A stretch of DNA of 64,000 bases from Opitutales bacterium (GTDB lineage Bacteria; Verrucomicrobiota; Verrucomicrobiia; Opitutales; UBA953): assembly GCA_017531845.1 (NCBI GenBank), contig JAFXKI010000010.1, positions 62,001-126,000 on the forward strand, written 5' to 3'. Numbering within the stretch: position 1 is the stretch's first letter; the number at the start of each line of letters is the position of its first letter. The translations under genes and the position numbers were made by a program. The notes under the pieces were generated by a model. That model had not been told where the DNA came from, searched no databases, and worked only from the letters and a program-made list of their open reading frames with translations. Positions 49,294-57,813 of the stretch are shown here, piece after piece.

Positions 49294-50022
49294 TTATTTC
49301 CAGGGCGTGTCTTTAAAAATCCCGAGGCGGTCGACGGAGAGAAGAAGGTCGCGGAAGTCCGGATTTGCCCAAACTTTCTCCATATCCTGATTCGGAAACG
49401 AAATGCGAATGAACATTTGCTCGCGGCGCTGATTCAGCCCGAAACGTTTAAAATCCTCTACGCGAACGCCCACGCGATCCACCGCACCGGCAAGCCCTTC
49501 GCTCCAGCCCAATTTTTGGTCTTCGTAACGAAAAGGAACGCCGTTGATAAGGTGCCAAAAAATGACGGGCTGAGTGGTATCATCTTTGGTGTAAATACCG
49601 AATTCGTAGGGAAGCAGTTCCCGCCCTTCGATTTTGTGCCCGGAAACGGCAAAATTGCGGGCTTCGCGCGTCCAACCGAAGTTTACCCAGCAGGAATCCG
49701 GGTTATGCCCGCCGGCATCAAACGGCGTTTTCCCGCCCGGCTCCCAATAAGCGGTGTAGAACACGACTTCGAGATCTCCCTTGCGGAAAATGCGGGAGAT
49801 GTATTGGTCAAATTTAAGGAAATCCCCAACGTATTGGCGCATGCCTTCCGTTTCCGCAAGAGGCTGTTCGGTTATCGTCCATCCGTCAATTTTTTCGGGA
49901 ACGATTTCTCTAAGCGTCGTTGTCAGTTGAGGTTTCACGACGGAAAAAATCCGCACGTAAAAAATCATCCCGACAGAGGCGAGAACAACGAATGCGACGA
50001 TGGCAAAAATAAATTTCCGCAT
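49294..50022 (-). CDS. EpsI/DUF3485-like exosortase-associated protein
   Basis: 242 residues from the ATG at 50022. One N-terminal helix (about 3-25) anchors an extracytoplasmic domain with [12 protein letters not shown] and [12 protein letters not shown], the pattern I associate with EpsI (DUF3485), whose conserved Cys lies in an H-x-P-x-x-C context. EpsI domains occur next to or fused with exosortases in PEP-CTERM systems. Here it sits among argS, folD and aroB, 31 bases after argS, without an exosortase gene. Two PEP-CTERM sequences elsewhere in the window make the system likely in this organism. Confidence 0.75.
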   Translation of the reverse strand: MRKFIFAIVAFVVLASVGMIFYVRIFSVVKPQLTTTLREIVPEKIDGWTITEQPLAETEGMRQYVGDFLKFDQYISRIFRKGDLEVVFYTAYWEPGGKTPFDAGGHNPDSCWVNFGWTREARNFAVSGHKIEGRELLPYEFGIYTKDDTTQPVIFWHLINGVPFRYEDQKLGWSEGLAGAVDRVGVRVEDFKRFGLNQRREQMFIRISFPNQDMEKVWANPDFRDLLLSVDRLGIFKDTPWK

Positions 50023-50053
50023 AAAGTTAAACGTGTTTTTTTGTATAAATAAT

Positions 50054-51847
50054 TTACATACGCTCGAGCGGCTCGATACCAAGAAGGCGAAGCCCGGTCT
50101 CAAGAATGGTGCAGGTACGTGCGCAGAGGCGTAAACGCAAGGCTCGCACGGCGGGATCGTCGACCATCACTTTGTCTGCGTTGTAGAACGACGAGAACGC
50201 GCCGGCAAGGTCGAAGAGATAGCCGCAGATGTGGTGCGGCTTGAGCTCGTCGCACGCGCTTTGGACAGCGGCGGAAAAGCCGAGAAGTTTTTTCGCAAGA
50301 GCGATTTCCGCCTCGGTCGCGGGAACGTGTTTTTCAACATCTCCGGAAACGGTCTCGAGGGACGTTCCCGCCTTCCGGAAAACGCTGCGGATACGTGCTA
50401 CTGCGTAGAGCAGGTAGGGCGCGGTGTTGCCTTCGAAGGCGAGAAGACGTTCCCACGCAAACATGTAATCGCCCGTGCGATTGGACATCAGGTCAACGTA
50501 GCGAATGGCGGCGACCCCGATGGTTTCGGCGATTTTGCGGCGTTCGGGCTCGGACAAATCCGGATTCTTTTCGGAAACGATGGCAAAGGCGCGCTCAACG
50601 GCTTCGGCAACGAGTGCTTTGAGGCGAATCGTTCCGCCCTCCTTGGTTTTCAGCGGCTTGCCGTTCGCGCCGAGAATTTTTCCGAAAGAAACGTGACGCA
50701 GAGAAGGAAGCGTGTAGTTTTTGCATTTAAACCAGCGTGCCGCCGTGAGGAAAAGCATGCGGAAGTGGTCGCATTGGCGGTCGTCGGTAACATAAACGAT
50801 TTCGTCCGCCTTAAAATGTTCAACGCGGTAAAGCAGTGTCGCAAGGTCCGTCGAAGCATAATTGGAACCTCCGTCTTTTTTTCTCACAATAAACGGAGCA
50901 GCGTTCTCGTTGTGGCGGGAATAACGCGGGTCGTCATCATTCCAAACGATGAGAGCGCCATCGTCTTCTTCGGCGATGCCGCATTCGGTGAGTTCAGAAT
51001 AAACGCGTCCGACTTTGTCGCGATAGAAGCTTTCTCCGAGAGTAACGTCGGGCTTGACTCCGAAAACGTCATACATTTTTTCGCAGGCGGCATTGGAGAC
51101 GCGGACAATGCGTTCCCAAAGCGCGAGGTTTTCCGCGTCGCCCTGCTGGAGTTTAACGAGTTCGGCGCGAGCGGTATCCATCGCTCCCGGATTTTTTTCC
51201 GTGTCTTTGCAAAACGCGGTGCCGGATTTGTAAAGTTCTTCGAGTTGTTCGAGCGCGAGTTCGTCGTCGTCCGGAAACGCGAAATTTTGGCGTTTGATTT
51301 CAAACATGAGCACGCCGAAGTTGGTGCCCCAGTCGCCGATATGATTGTCGCGCACGAGGTCCGCGCCGCAAAACGCGAGCAGGCGAGCAATAGCTTCACC
51401 GATATCCATAATGCGCAAATGCCCGACGTGCATTTGCTTTGCCGTGTTGGTGGACGGGTAATCGATGACGACTTTTTTGCCGCGATAGGCAGACTCTGCG
51501 GATTTGTGCAAATCTTCCGCTCCGCGATAGCGCACAAGCCATTGTGAGAGAAATTCTGCGGAAAGCTTAAAATTGATAAATCCGGGTCCGGCGACGGAAA
51601 TTTCGACAAGCGAAGAATCGATTTCGCCGGAGTTTTTCAGGGCATCAACAAGCGCGGTTGCAAGTGCGCGAGGATTGGTTTTCGCACGTTTCGCCTCGGC
51701 GAGGACGCCGTTTGCCTGATAATCTCCGAAACGCGGATCTGCGGGACGCATTTCAGGAGAAAACGCGGAGGAGAAGCCGTCAGTCGTTCCCGCGACGCGG
51801 CGCAAAATCGTGTCCAGTTCTTTTGCCGGATTAAACCAAATTTCCAT
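50054..51847 (-). CDS. argS: Arginyl-tRNA synthetase
   Basis: 597 residues from the ATG at 51847. The class I HIGH motif appears as H-V-G-H-L-R near 120 and the KMSK-equivalent region as G-K-P-L-K-T-K-E-G near 397. The N-terminal additional domain and C-terminal DALR anticodon-binding domain (ending R-L-L-G-I-E-P-L-E-R-M) are complete. It charges tRNA-Arg. It heads the argS-epsI-folD-RDD-aroB run and has a leader repeat directly upstream. Confidence 0.95.
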   Translation of the reverse strand: MEIWFNPAKELDTILRRVAGTTDGFSSAFSPEMRPADPRFGDYQANGVLAEAKRAKTNPRALATALVDALKNSGEIDSSLVEISVAGPGFINFKLSAEFLSQWLVRYRGAEDLHKSAESAYRGKKVVIDYPSTNTAKQMHVGHLRIMDIGEAIARLLAFCGADLVRDNHIGDWGTNFGVLMFEIKRQNFAFPDDDELALEQLEELYKSGTAFCKDTEKNPGAMDTARAELVKLQQGDAENLALWERIVRVSNAACEKMYDVFGVKPDVTLGESFYRDKVGRVYSELTECGIAEEDDGALIVWNDDDPRYSRHNENAAPFIVRKKDGGSNYASTDLATLLYRVEHFKADEIVYVTDDRQCDHFRMLFLTAARWFKCKNYTLPSLRHVSFGKILGANGKPLKTKEGGTIRLKALVAEAVERAFAIVSEKNPDLSEPERRKIAETIGVAAIRYVDLMSNRTGDYMFAWERLLAFEGNTAPYLLYAVARIRSVFRKAGTSLETVSGDVEKHVPATEAEIALAKKLLGFSAAVQSACDELKPHHICGYLFDLAGAFSSFYNADKVMVDDPAVRALRLRLCARTCTILETGLRLLGIEPLERM

Positions 51848-51863
51848 AATCGTCCTAATAAAC

Positions 51864-51964
51864 AGCGTTCCCGCTCTTCCCGCAAATTGAAATTTGCCGA
51901 AGTGCATGCTTCGGCAAATGTTAAAAAGAAAGTTGAGACGTTTAAAAGCGGAGAAGCTGAAAAG
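51864..51964 (-). repeat. Leader element upstream of argS (family copy C, minus strand)
   Basis: Read on the minus strand: a CTTCTCCGCTTTTAAAC tract, hairpin TTTGCCGAAG/CTTCGGCAAA, then GCAAAT-TTCA-ATTTGC, GGGA, and a GCGGGAACG copy a few bases later. It ends 16 bases before the argS ATG. Confidence 0.75.
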
Positions 51965-52039
51965 GTTAATCGGCTACGCCGAGGGTTTTACTTTTATAAA
52001 ATAAAAAGGATTCTTTTCCTTGTTTCGCTTGCGAAACAA
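51965..52039. other. Shared upstream region of argS and sufC
   Basis: The centre of the gap of about 310 bases between the divergent argS and sufC genes. It is A/T-rich with a GTTTCGC/GCGAAAC hairpin near 52022-52037. No gene is seen; both promoters must lie in or near this stretch. Confidence 0.45.
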
Positions 52040-52120
52040 CTAAACTTCTAAGCTCTTAAGCTTTTAAACATTTAGCGAACGCGCGCGTTGCGTTCGCTAA
52101 ATTTCAATTTGCGGGAACGC
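52040..52120 (+). repeat. Leader element upstream of sufC (family copy D)
   Basis: A CTTCTAAGCTCTTAAGC tract is followed by the hairpin ATTTAGCGAACGC/GCGTTCGCTAAAT, then AAATTTCAATTTGC and GGGAACGC. It ends 36 bases before the sufC ATG. The first stem differs in sequence from copies B and C but keeps its pairing, as expected of a selected structure. Confidence 0.75.
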
Positions 52121-52156
52121 ACAGAAAACGCATAGAATGTCCGGAAAAAATAAAAC

Positions 52157-52915
52157 ATGACTAATAATATTTTAGAAATTAAAAACCTTTGCGTTTCCAT
52201 CGGAGATCGCGAAATTCTGAAAAATTTTTCCCTGACTTTGCCGAAAGGCGAAGTTCACGCCATCATGGGACCGAACGGAACAGGGAAATCAACGCTCGCC
52301 AAAGCACTTGCCGGGCATCCGGATTATACGGTAACAAGCGGCGAAGCGTATTTGGACGGAGTGCAAATCCTCGGGAAAGAACCGGACGAAATCGCACGGC
52401 TCGGGCTTTTCGTCGCCTTTCAGTATCCCGTTGAAATCCCCGGCGTTACCATCGCCAACTTTATCCGCGCAATGATGGTCGCGCGCCAGCCGGCGGGAAC
52501 GCCCTTTAACGCAAAGGATTTTTACGCAAAGCTTTACGAAAAAATGGACGCGCTCGCAATGGACCGCAAATTTACTTCGCGCGCGGTCAACGAAGGTTTT
52601 TCCGGAGGCGAGAAAAAACGTTGCGACATCCTCCAAATGATGATGGCGCAGCCGTCTTACGCAATTTTGGACGAAACCGATTCCGGCTTGGATATCGACG
52701 CGCTTCGCATCGTTGCCGAGGGCGTTAATAAAATGCGCGGGAACGCGTTCGGAGCACTCGTCATTACACACTATCAACGCTTACTCGAATACATCGTTCC
52801 CGACAAAGTTCACATTATGGACGGCGGGCGCATCGTTCACTCCGGCGGCAAGGAACTCGCGCTGGAGCTCGAGCAAAAAGGCTACGCCTGGGTGAAAGAA
52901 AACTTCAGCAAATAA
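52157..52915 (+). CDS. sufC: Fe-S cluster assembly ATPase SufC
   Basis: 252 residues. ABC ATPase motifs with SufC-specific features: Walker [23 protein letters not shown] at the Q-loop (the EIPG pattern is diagnostic), signature F-S-G-G-E-K-K-R and Walker [12 protein letters not shown]. SufC powers the SufBCD scaffold for Fe-S assembly. sufB and sufD do not follow; a gene-poor stretch of about 335 bases comes next. Confidence 0.94.
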   Translation: MTNNILEIKNLCVSIGDREILKNFSLTLPKGEVHAIMGPNGTGKSTLAKALAGHPDYTVTSGEAYLDGVQILGKEPDEIARLGLFVAFQYPVEIPGVTIANFIRAMMVARQPAGTPFNAKDFYAKLYEKMDALAMDRKFTSRAVNEGFSGGEKKRCDILQMMMAQPSYAILDETDSGLDIDALRIVAEGVNKMRGNAFGALVITHYQRLLEYIVPDKVHIMDGGRIVHSGGKELALELEQKGYAWVKENFSK

Positions 52916-53036
52916 AAAAACAGGGGAAACGGATTCCTGCCGCTTGCAGAGCGCAGGCGGCACTCCCTCGAAAGGAATTTCCGCCACAAGGTGTTCCCGC
53001 GCGAAACAAAATCGTCCCTAACACAATGGATGAGAT

Positions 53037-53180
53037 TCTCGCGCAGAGACGCGAAGACGCAAAGTTTTTTTGTTTGCGTTAAAAAGCATTCGTGAAAATT
53101 CGTGGGTTATTACCTTTTTAAAAGCTTCGCGGCTTTGCTCGAAAAAAAAAACGTTCCCGCGACTTTTGTCACAGGAGCGC
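53037..53180. repeat. Composite repeat: GCGAAGACGC-type element plus CGTTCCCG arm (copy 3)
   Basis: GCGCAGAGACGCGAAGACGCAAAG, broken here for length as GCGCAGAGACGC then GAAGACGCAAAG, is followed by a T-run, a TTCGTGAAAATTCGTGGG segment, then AAGCTTCGCGGCTTTGCTCG, an A-run and CGTTCCCGCGAC...CACAGGAGCGC, a decayed facing arm. It fills most of the gap of about 335 bases between sufC and hldD; the first 120 bases of that gap hold only an imperfect GC-rich inverted repeat after the sufC stop. Confidence 0.65.
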
Positions 53181-53250
53181 ATTTTCTCCGAAATCTTTCA
53201 AAATTTCATCTTTCAACCCTGCGCGGGAACGCGTTATACTACGCGGCGTT

Positions 53251-54246
53251 ATGCACGATATCTCGCAAGGAAAAATCCTCGTTACCGGCGGTTCCGGGCT
53301 TATCGGAAGTGCCATCATCGCCCGCCTCAACGCCCTCGGGCACACAAACATTCTCGTAACCGACAAGCTCGGCACGGATTTGCGCTACAAGAATCTTGTT
53401 CCGCTTAAATTCGCCGAATACATGGAATACGAGGATTTCGACCGCGCGCTCGAAAGCGATCCCGCGCAGTTTGCCGACATTAAAACGATTTTCCACCTCG
53501 GAGCCTGCTCCGCGACGACGGAAAAAGACTGCACTTACCTCATTCACAACAACTACGAATACACGAAAAAGCTCGCCGCGTTCGCGCTCGGAAACGGCGC
53601 ACGCTTCGTTTACGCCTCCTCCGCCGCGACTTACGGGAACGGCGAAAACGGCATGGACGACGAAGGCGACATCCTCCCGCTCAAGCCGCTCAACATGTAC
53701 GGCTACTCGAAACACCTTTTCGACCTGCACGCGTTGCGCAACGGCTACTTAAACAAAATCACGGGCATCAAATATTTCAACGTTTTCGGTCCGAACGAAA
53801 ACCACAAGGCGCACATGGTCAGCATGGTTTTCCGCGCGTTTAACCAAATCAGGGAAACCGGCGGCGTGAAGCTTTTCAAAAGCTACAAGCCGGAATACGC
53901 GGACGGCTGCCAGATGCGCGATTTTCTCGGTGCGAAGGAAGCGGCGGCGATTACCGTGCACCTTGCGCAAAACGAGGAAGCAACGGGCTTGGTCAATGTC
54001 GGCGCGGGCAAGGCACGCACTTGGCTCGAACTCGTGCGCCCGATTTTCGCGGCGATGGGCGTTCCCGAAAAAATCGAATTTATCGACATGCCGGAATCGC
54101 TTCGCGCGCAATATCAGTATTTTACGCAAGCGAAAATCGATAAACTGACGCGCTTGGGCGGCGCACAATATCTCGTCCCGCTCGAAGAATCCGTTACCGA
54201 CTACGTCAAAAACTACCTCATTCCCGACAAACATCTCGGCGAATAA
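53251..54246 (+). CDS. hldD: ADP-L-glycero-D-manno-heptose 6-epimerase
   Basis: 331 residues. Short-chain dehydrogenase/epimerase motifs: T-G-G-S-G-L-I-G-S near residue 11, Y-A-S-S-A-A-T-Y-G near 127 and catalytic Y-G-Y-S-K near 151. F-H-L-G-A-C-S-A-T-T-E-K-D near 80 and G-C-Q-M-R-D-F near 217 are typical of HldD. The product supplies heptose for the lipopolysaccharide core, evidence for an LPS outer membrane. It is a plus-strand gene followed by a hairpin. Confidence 0.93.
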   Translation: MHDISQGKILVTGGSGLIGSAIIARLNALGHTNILVTDKLGTDLRYKNLVPLKFAEYMEYEDFDRALESDPAQFADIKTIFHLGACSATTEKDCTYLIHNNYEYTKKLAAFALGNGARFVYASSAATYGNGENGMDDEGDILPLKPLNMYGYSKHLFDLHALRNGYLNKITGIKYFNVFGPNENHKAHMVSMVFRAFNQIRETGGVKLFKSYKPEYADGCQMRDFLGAKEAAAITVHLAQNEEATGLVNVGAGKARTWLELVRPIFAAMGVPEKIEFIDMPESLRAQYQYFTQAKIDKLTRLGGAQYLVPLEESVTDYVKNYLIPDKHLGE

Positions 54247-54254
54247 GAAAATTA

Positions 54255-54300
54255 CGGGAGAAACGTGCTCGCGCGGTTTAAGCCCGAGGCGTTTCTCCCG
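54255..54300 (+). terminator. Hairpin after hldD
   Basis: CGGGAGAAACG and CGTTTCTCCCG pair perfectly around a loop of 24 bases, shortly after the hldD stop. No strong T-run follows, so it may instead be a processing or stability element. Confidence 0.5.
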
Positions 54301-54340
54301 CTAAAGCGAACTCCATTTTTATAAAAAAACAGACAAAAAC

Positions 54341-55324
54341 ATGAAAATCATCACAGTCATCTCCTTACTCGCGCTTGTTCCGTTTGCTGCGCTCGCACAA
54401 GAAAAAACCGACGTTCCCGCCGGAAACACACGCACAAAAATCACGCCGAAGAAAACTTCCACGCCGCAAGGCTGGACGGATAATTTTGAAGCCGCCAAAA
54501 AGCAGGCGGCGGCAGAAGGCAAAGACATACTTGTCGCCTTCTCCGGCTCAGATTGGTGCGGCTGGTGCGTGCGCCTCGAAAAAGAAGTTTTTTCTGAAGG
54601 TAATTTTGCTGAAAAAGTTTCGAAGTTTTTCGTTCCCGTTTATATCGATAATCCTAACGATTTATCGCTTCTCTCCGAGCACGCTCGAAAGCAAAACCGG
54701 GCGCTCACGGATCACTACCGCATCGAGGGCTTTCCCACGGTTCTACTGATGGACGCTTCCGGATGCATCTTTGCGCAAACCGGTTACGCGGCGGGAGGTC
54801 CGGAAAAATATCTCGAAATGCTGAAAAAACTGCGCGATGACGGAAAAAACTCGCCGGAATATAAAACGCAAAAAGCCCTGAACGCCGTCCCGAACGGGCC
54901 CGATCGCGTCCGGAAACTTGACGAACTTCTTGTGCCGCTCCCGCTCCCGCTTCAAATTGCCAACGAAAATTACGTCGACGAAATTCTCGCGGCGGATGCC
55001 GACGGCTCCTTGGGTTTGCGAGCCAAATATCCGTATTTCACAATCGTTCGTCCCTTAAAACAAGAATTACAGGCGGAAGTCGTCCGGCTTTCACAACTCA
55101 CGGACGAAGCACTCAAGGCACAAGGATCTCCCTCGGACAAAGCGACGTGCATGAAGATCGCGACGGAGGTTCTTCGAAAAAATGCCGACACGTTACGCAA
55201 GCTTCGCCAACGCGCCGACAAAGCACAAAGTATGTTTGCCGGAAACACGCATGCGGCAAGACGCGTGGGAGCCATTCAACAGCAACTCCATTACCTGTTT
55301 TCCAATTACATCGACAAAGAGTAA
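54341..55324 (+). CDS. Secreted thioredoxin-fold protein
   Basis: 327 residues with a signal peptide (1-19, ending A-L-A-Q). A thioredoxin_7-like domain (about 45-165) contains the redox site S-D-W-C-G-W-C and the cis-proline region G-F-P-T-V-L-L-M-D. The C-terminal half is a helical domain of unknown family (about 170-327). It is probably a periplasmic disulfide-handling protein. Similar thioredoxin-like secreted proteins are frequent in Bacteroidota and Verrucomicrobiota. It precedes the lipoprotein gene by about 85 bases. Confidence 0.85.
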   Translation: MKIITVISLLALVPFAALAQEKTDVPAGNTRTKITPKKTSTPQGWTDNFEAAKKQAAAEGKDILVAFSGSDWCGWCVRLEKEVFSEGNFAEKVSKFFVPVYIDNPNDLSLLSEHARKQNRALTDHYRIEGFPTVLLMDASGCIFAQTGYAAGGPEKYLEMLKKLRDDGKNSPEYKTQKALNAVPNGPDRVRKLDELLVPLPLPLQIANENYVDEILAADADGSLGLRAKYPYFTIVRPLKQELQAEVVRLSQLTDEALKAQGSPSDKATCMKIATEVLRKNADTLRKLRQRADKAQSMFAGNTHAARRVGAIQQQLHYLFSNYIDKE

Positions 55325-55354
55325 AGCACCGTAGCCGACATTCGCTAATTTTGT

Positions 55355-55387
55355 GCGTTCCCGCGAAAAAAAACTCCGCGGGAACGC
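55355..55387. terminator. Terminator-like facing pair of the iterated word after the thioredoxin-fold gene
   Basis: GCGTTCCCGCG and CGCGGGAACGC around a loop of A and CTC bases, 30 bases after the stop. The trailing TTTT run is short. Confidence 0.65.
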
Positions 55388-55410
55388 CGTTTTGATTTTT
55401 GATTCTATTC

Positions 55411-56376
55411 ATGTTTGACTCCTTTTACAAAAAAACGGTTTTCCTTGCTCCGCTTCTGCTCGGATTAAGCGCATGTATGTCTCCGGAAAAAGAAACGGAA
55501 GAAAATTTACCCGCCGTCACGCCGAAAAACACCGAAATCCGGGAGCACATCGAAAACGCGGAGGTGTTTGAATCCAAACTGAAGGAAGCTCTTTCCGACG
55601 GCGATTCCGCCCTCGCCTCCTATTTTGCCGAATACGTGCTTTCCGTAGAAGAACTTCTCGAGTTCGTAGAAAAATATTACTCGGAAAAAACTTGGCTTCC
55701 CGGCGATCCTAACACCATCGACTCCGCAACGGAAACCGCACGGGAAATTCGCTACACGCTCGCGCGTAGACTTTTGCGCGAAGGCAGGTGGGCAAAAGCG
55801 CGGCAATACTTTCCGGAGGATCTTCTCCCGACTTTTAATGCTTACGTTTCTGCCATCCAGCGCGGCTACAACGCCAAACTTTCCGACACCGAGCGCGCCC
55901 GGGGCTTTTGGGACGCTGCGCTAATCGTGCGCACCGACGGGGACGCCCTCTTCCTCGCCGCCGCCGGTCCCACATATATTTCCGGCGGAGAATGGGAAGA
56001 AAACCCCATTCTTAAACTACGCTTTTCGGAAAACATTGCCTCCGAAGAAGAGCGTTCCCGTGCAGAATCCCGAGACATTTCCCGCTTCGTCAACGATCGC
56101 CGTTTTCGCGCCGCGATGCTCGTACAAAACGCCGCAAGCCTCCTGCCGAACAACGATGACCGCACAGCCCGCTTGCTTTGCACCGCCGGGGTTTGGCTTC
56201 GCTACCGGGATCCGAAAACCGCAGATTCCTTTTACAAGTCCGTCGTCATTCGTTGTCCTCAAACCGCAATCGGGAAACACTGCCAAGAGCTCCGCTGGTT
56301 CCCGCCGGCGCTTGAATGGACCGACGAAGAAGCATGGAGCGGCGTTTCGGAAATCGACTCGTCGGAAAGCTTTTAA
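55411..56376 (+). CDS. Lipoprotein of unknown function
   Basis: 321 residues from the ATG at 55411. A lipobox (L-L-G-L-S-A-C) places the lipidated cysteine near residue 22. The mature part is helical and charged, with no recognised domain; the arrangement of helices is vaguely TPR-like (A-R-R-L-L-R-E-G-R-W-A-K-A-R near 115). It is followed 12 bases later by the TatD-like gene. Likely attached to the inner leaflet of the outer membrane. Confidence 0.78.
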   Translation: MFDSFYKKTVFLAPLLLGLSACMSPEKETEENLPAVTPKNTEIREHIENAEVFESKLKEALSDGDSALASYFAEYVLSVEELLEFVEKYYSEKTWLPGDPNTIDSATETAREIRYTLARRLLREGRWAKARQYFPEDLLPTFNAYVSAIQRGYNAKLSDTERARGFWDAALIVRTDGDALFLAAAGPTYISGGEWEENPILKLRFSENIASEEERSRAESRDISRFVNDRRFRAAMLVQNAASLLPNNDDRTARLLCTAGVWLRYRDPKTADSFYKSVVIRCPQTAIGKHCQELRWFPPALEWTDEEAWSGVSEIDSSESF

Positions 56377-56388
56377 CGCCCGTTAAAA

Positions 56389-56991
56389 TTGAGAGAAGCT
56401 TTTTTCCACGGATTCACGGATGCGCACGCACACCTGCCGAAAAACCCGGCAGAAGATGATGCACTTTCCGTTCCCGCAGAGGCGAAAATTCTGCTGAACG
56501 CCACTCGTGCCGAAGATTTTCCGCGCATTGCCGCGCTCGCCGAAAAATTTCCGGAGAATATCGTTCCCGCCTTCGGCATTCATCCATGGTTCGCCGAAGA
56601 ATGGAGCGGGAACGTGAAACTTCTTTTGCGTAAATATATTTCGGATACACCCAACGCAACAATCGGAGAAGTCGGGCTCGACCGCTGCCGCGGGAACGCC
56701 GTATTTCAAGAAACCGCCTTTTGCGAACAACTTGAAATCGCCGGTGAATTTAGCGTTCCCGTGAGCCTTCACTGCGTGCGCGCCTTCGGGAAACTCGAAG
56801 AAATTTTACGCGGATTTTTTGTCGCAAAAAAGCTCCCTCCATTCCTGCTTCATGCCTACGGCGGCTCGGCGGAACAGGCAAAGGTTTTTGCAAAGCTCGG
56901 CGGCGTTTTTTCAAATCCTCGCCGAGAGCTCCCGCCGGAATGTAGAATTATTTCCGAAAGCGATGCTCCGCTCAGAAGCTTTTCAAAATAA
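56389..56991 (+). CDS. Short TatD-family hydrolase
   Basis: 200 residues from a TTG at 56389; there is no in-frame ATG before the first motif, so a TTG start is required. Metal-ligand motifs: T-D-A-H-A-H (near 10), E-V-G-L-D (near 93), S-L-H-C-V-R (near 128), L-L-H-A-Y-G-G (near 155) and S-E-S-D-A-P at the end. TatD proteins are metal-dependent DNases or related hydrolases, usually 250-260 residues. This member is compact, with the spacing between motifs reduced, but keeps all metal ligands I can identify. Confidence 0.82.
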   Translation: MREAFFHGFTDAHAHLPKNPAEDDALSVPAEAKILLNATRAEDFPRIAALAEKFPENIVPAFGIHPWFAEEWSGNVKLLLRKYISDTPNATIGEVGLDRCRGNAVFQETAFCEQLEIAGEFSVPVSLHCVRAFGKLEEILRGFFVAKKLPPFLLHAYGGSAEQAKVFAKLGGVFSNPRRELPPECRIISESDAPLRSFSK

Positions 56992-57024
56992 AAACAAGAA
57001 GAGTAATCTGCGGCACGGGAACGT

Positions 57025-57060
57025 AAAAAACATGCGCAAAGCCGCAAAGTTTTTCGGTTA
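57025..57060. repeat. Short relative of the GCGCAAAG repeat
   Basis: ACATGCGCAAAGCCGCAAAG followed by TTTTTCGG, a partial version of the composite repeat found at 13150, 14251 and 53037; a facing word pair at 57101 follows it, so the order of parts is the same. Confidence 0.5.
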
Positions 57061-57100
57061 AAAAAAGAAAAAACACGGTCGAGAAGATACTCTTAAAAAA

Positions 57101-57138
57101 AAACGTTCCCGGGAAATGAATTCACGGGAACGTTTTTT
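57101..57138. terminator. Terminator built from a facing pair of the iterated word, after tsf
   Basis: AAACGTTCCCG and CGGGAACGTTT around a 13-base loop, flanked by an A-run on the left and a T-run on the right. It lies 33 bases after the tsf stop on the minus strand. Confidence 0.85.
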
Positions 57139-57170
57139 GAGCGTTAGGAGCTTTAAACTCCGAACTGTTT

Positions 57171-57767
57171 TTAGCCTCCGATTTGGAAGCGGGAGAAGCG
57201 GGAAATCTTGATGTTTTCGCCGGTCTTCGTGATCTGCTCGGTGATGAGATCGTTGACCGTCGTTTTGCCCGTCGAGTCCTTAACATAAGGTTGGTCGAGC
57301 AAGCAGATTTCGCTGTAATATTTGTCAAGCTTCCCGGCGACAATCTTTTCAATTGCCATTGCGGGTTTGCCTTCACACTGAGCTTTGACAATTTCCGTTT
57401 CCTTGGCGATTTCTTCCGCCGGAACTTCTTCACGCGTAATGAAGCGCGGAGCGGCGGCGGCGATATGCATCGCGATGTCGCGGGCAAAGTTCTGGAAAAG
57501 CTCGTTCTTGGCAACGAAGTCGGATTCACAGTTCACTTCAACGAGAACGCCGATGCGTCCACCCATGTGGATGTAGGAAGCGACCGTACCCTGCGAAGCG
57601 GAGCGCCCGGCTTTTTTATCACGCGTAGCGGCACCCTTCTTGCGAAGAATTTCGGCGGCGGCGTCCATATCACCGTCGGTTTCAACGAGAGCCTTTTTGC
57701 AGTCCATGAGACCGGCTCCCGTGCGGGAACGGAGTTCGTTAACGATTTGTGCAGTAATAGCTGCCAT
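57171..57767 (-). CDS. tsf: Elongation factor Ts
   Basis: 198 residues, the short form of EF-Ts. The N-terminal TDF-like motif region ([19 protein letters not shown]) and the [12 protein letters not shown] core near 80 are clear; the C-terminal V-L-L-x-Q-P-Y-V-K-D is present as L-L-D-Q-P-Y-V-K-D. It is the nucleotide exchange factor for EF-Tu. It follows rpsB by 46 bases, the usual order. Confidence 0.95.
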   Translation of the reverse strand: MAAITAQIVNELRSRTGAGLMDCKKALVETDGDMDAAAEILRKKGAATRDKKAGRSASQGTVASYIHMGGRIGVLVEVNCESDFVAKNELFQNFARDIAMHIAAAAPRFITREEVPAEEIAKETEIVKAQCEGKPAMAIEKIVAGKLDKYYSEICLLDQPYVKDSTGKTTVNDLITEQITKTGENIKISRFSRFQIGG

Positions 57768-57813
57768 GTTTTTTAAGTTCTTTCCTGTTGGATTTTAATG
57801 ATCGACGAAAAAC

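Noticed and set aside
50231-51547. 438-codon plus-strand frame opposite argS
   Set aside because: argS carries the HIGH and KMSK-like motifs on the minus strand; the other frame has no supporting feature.
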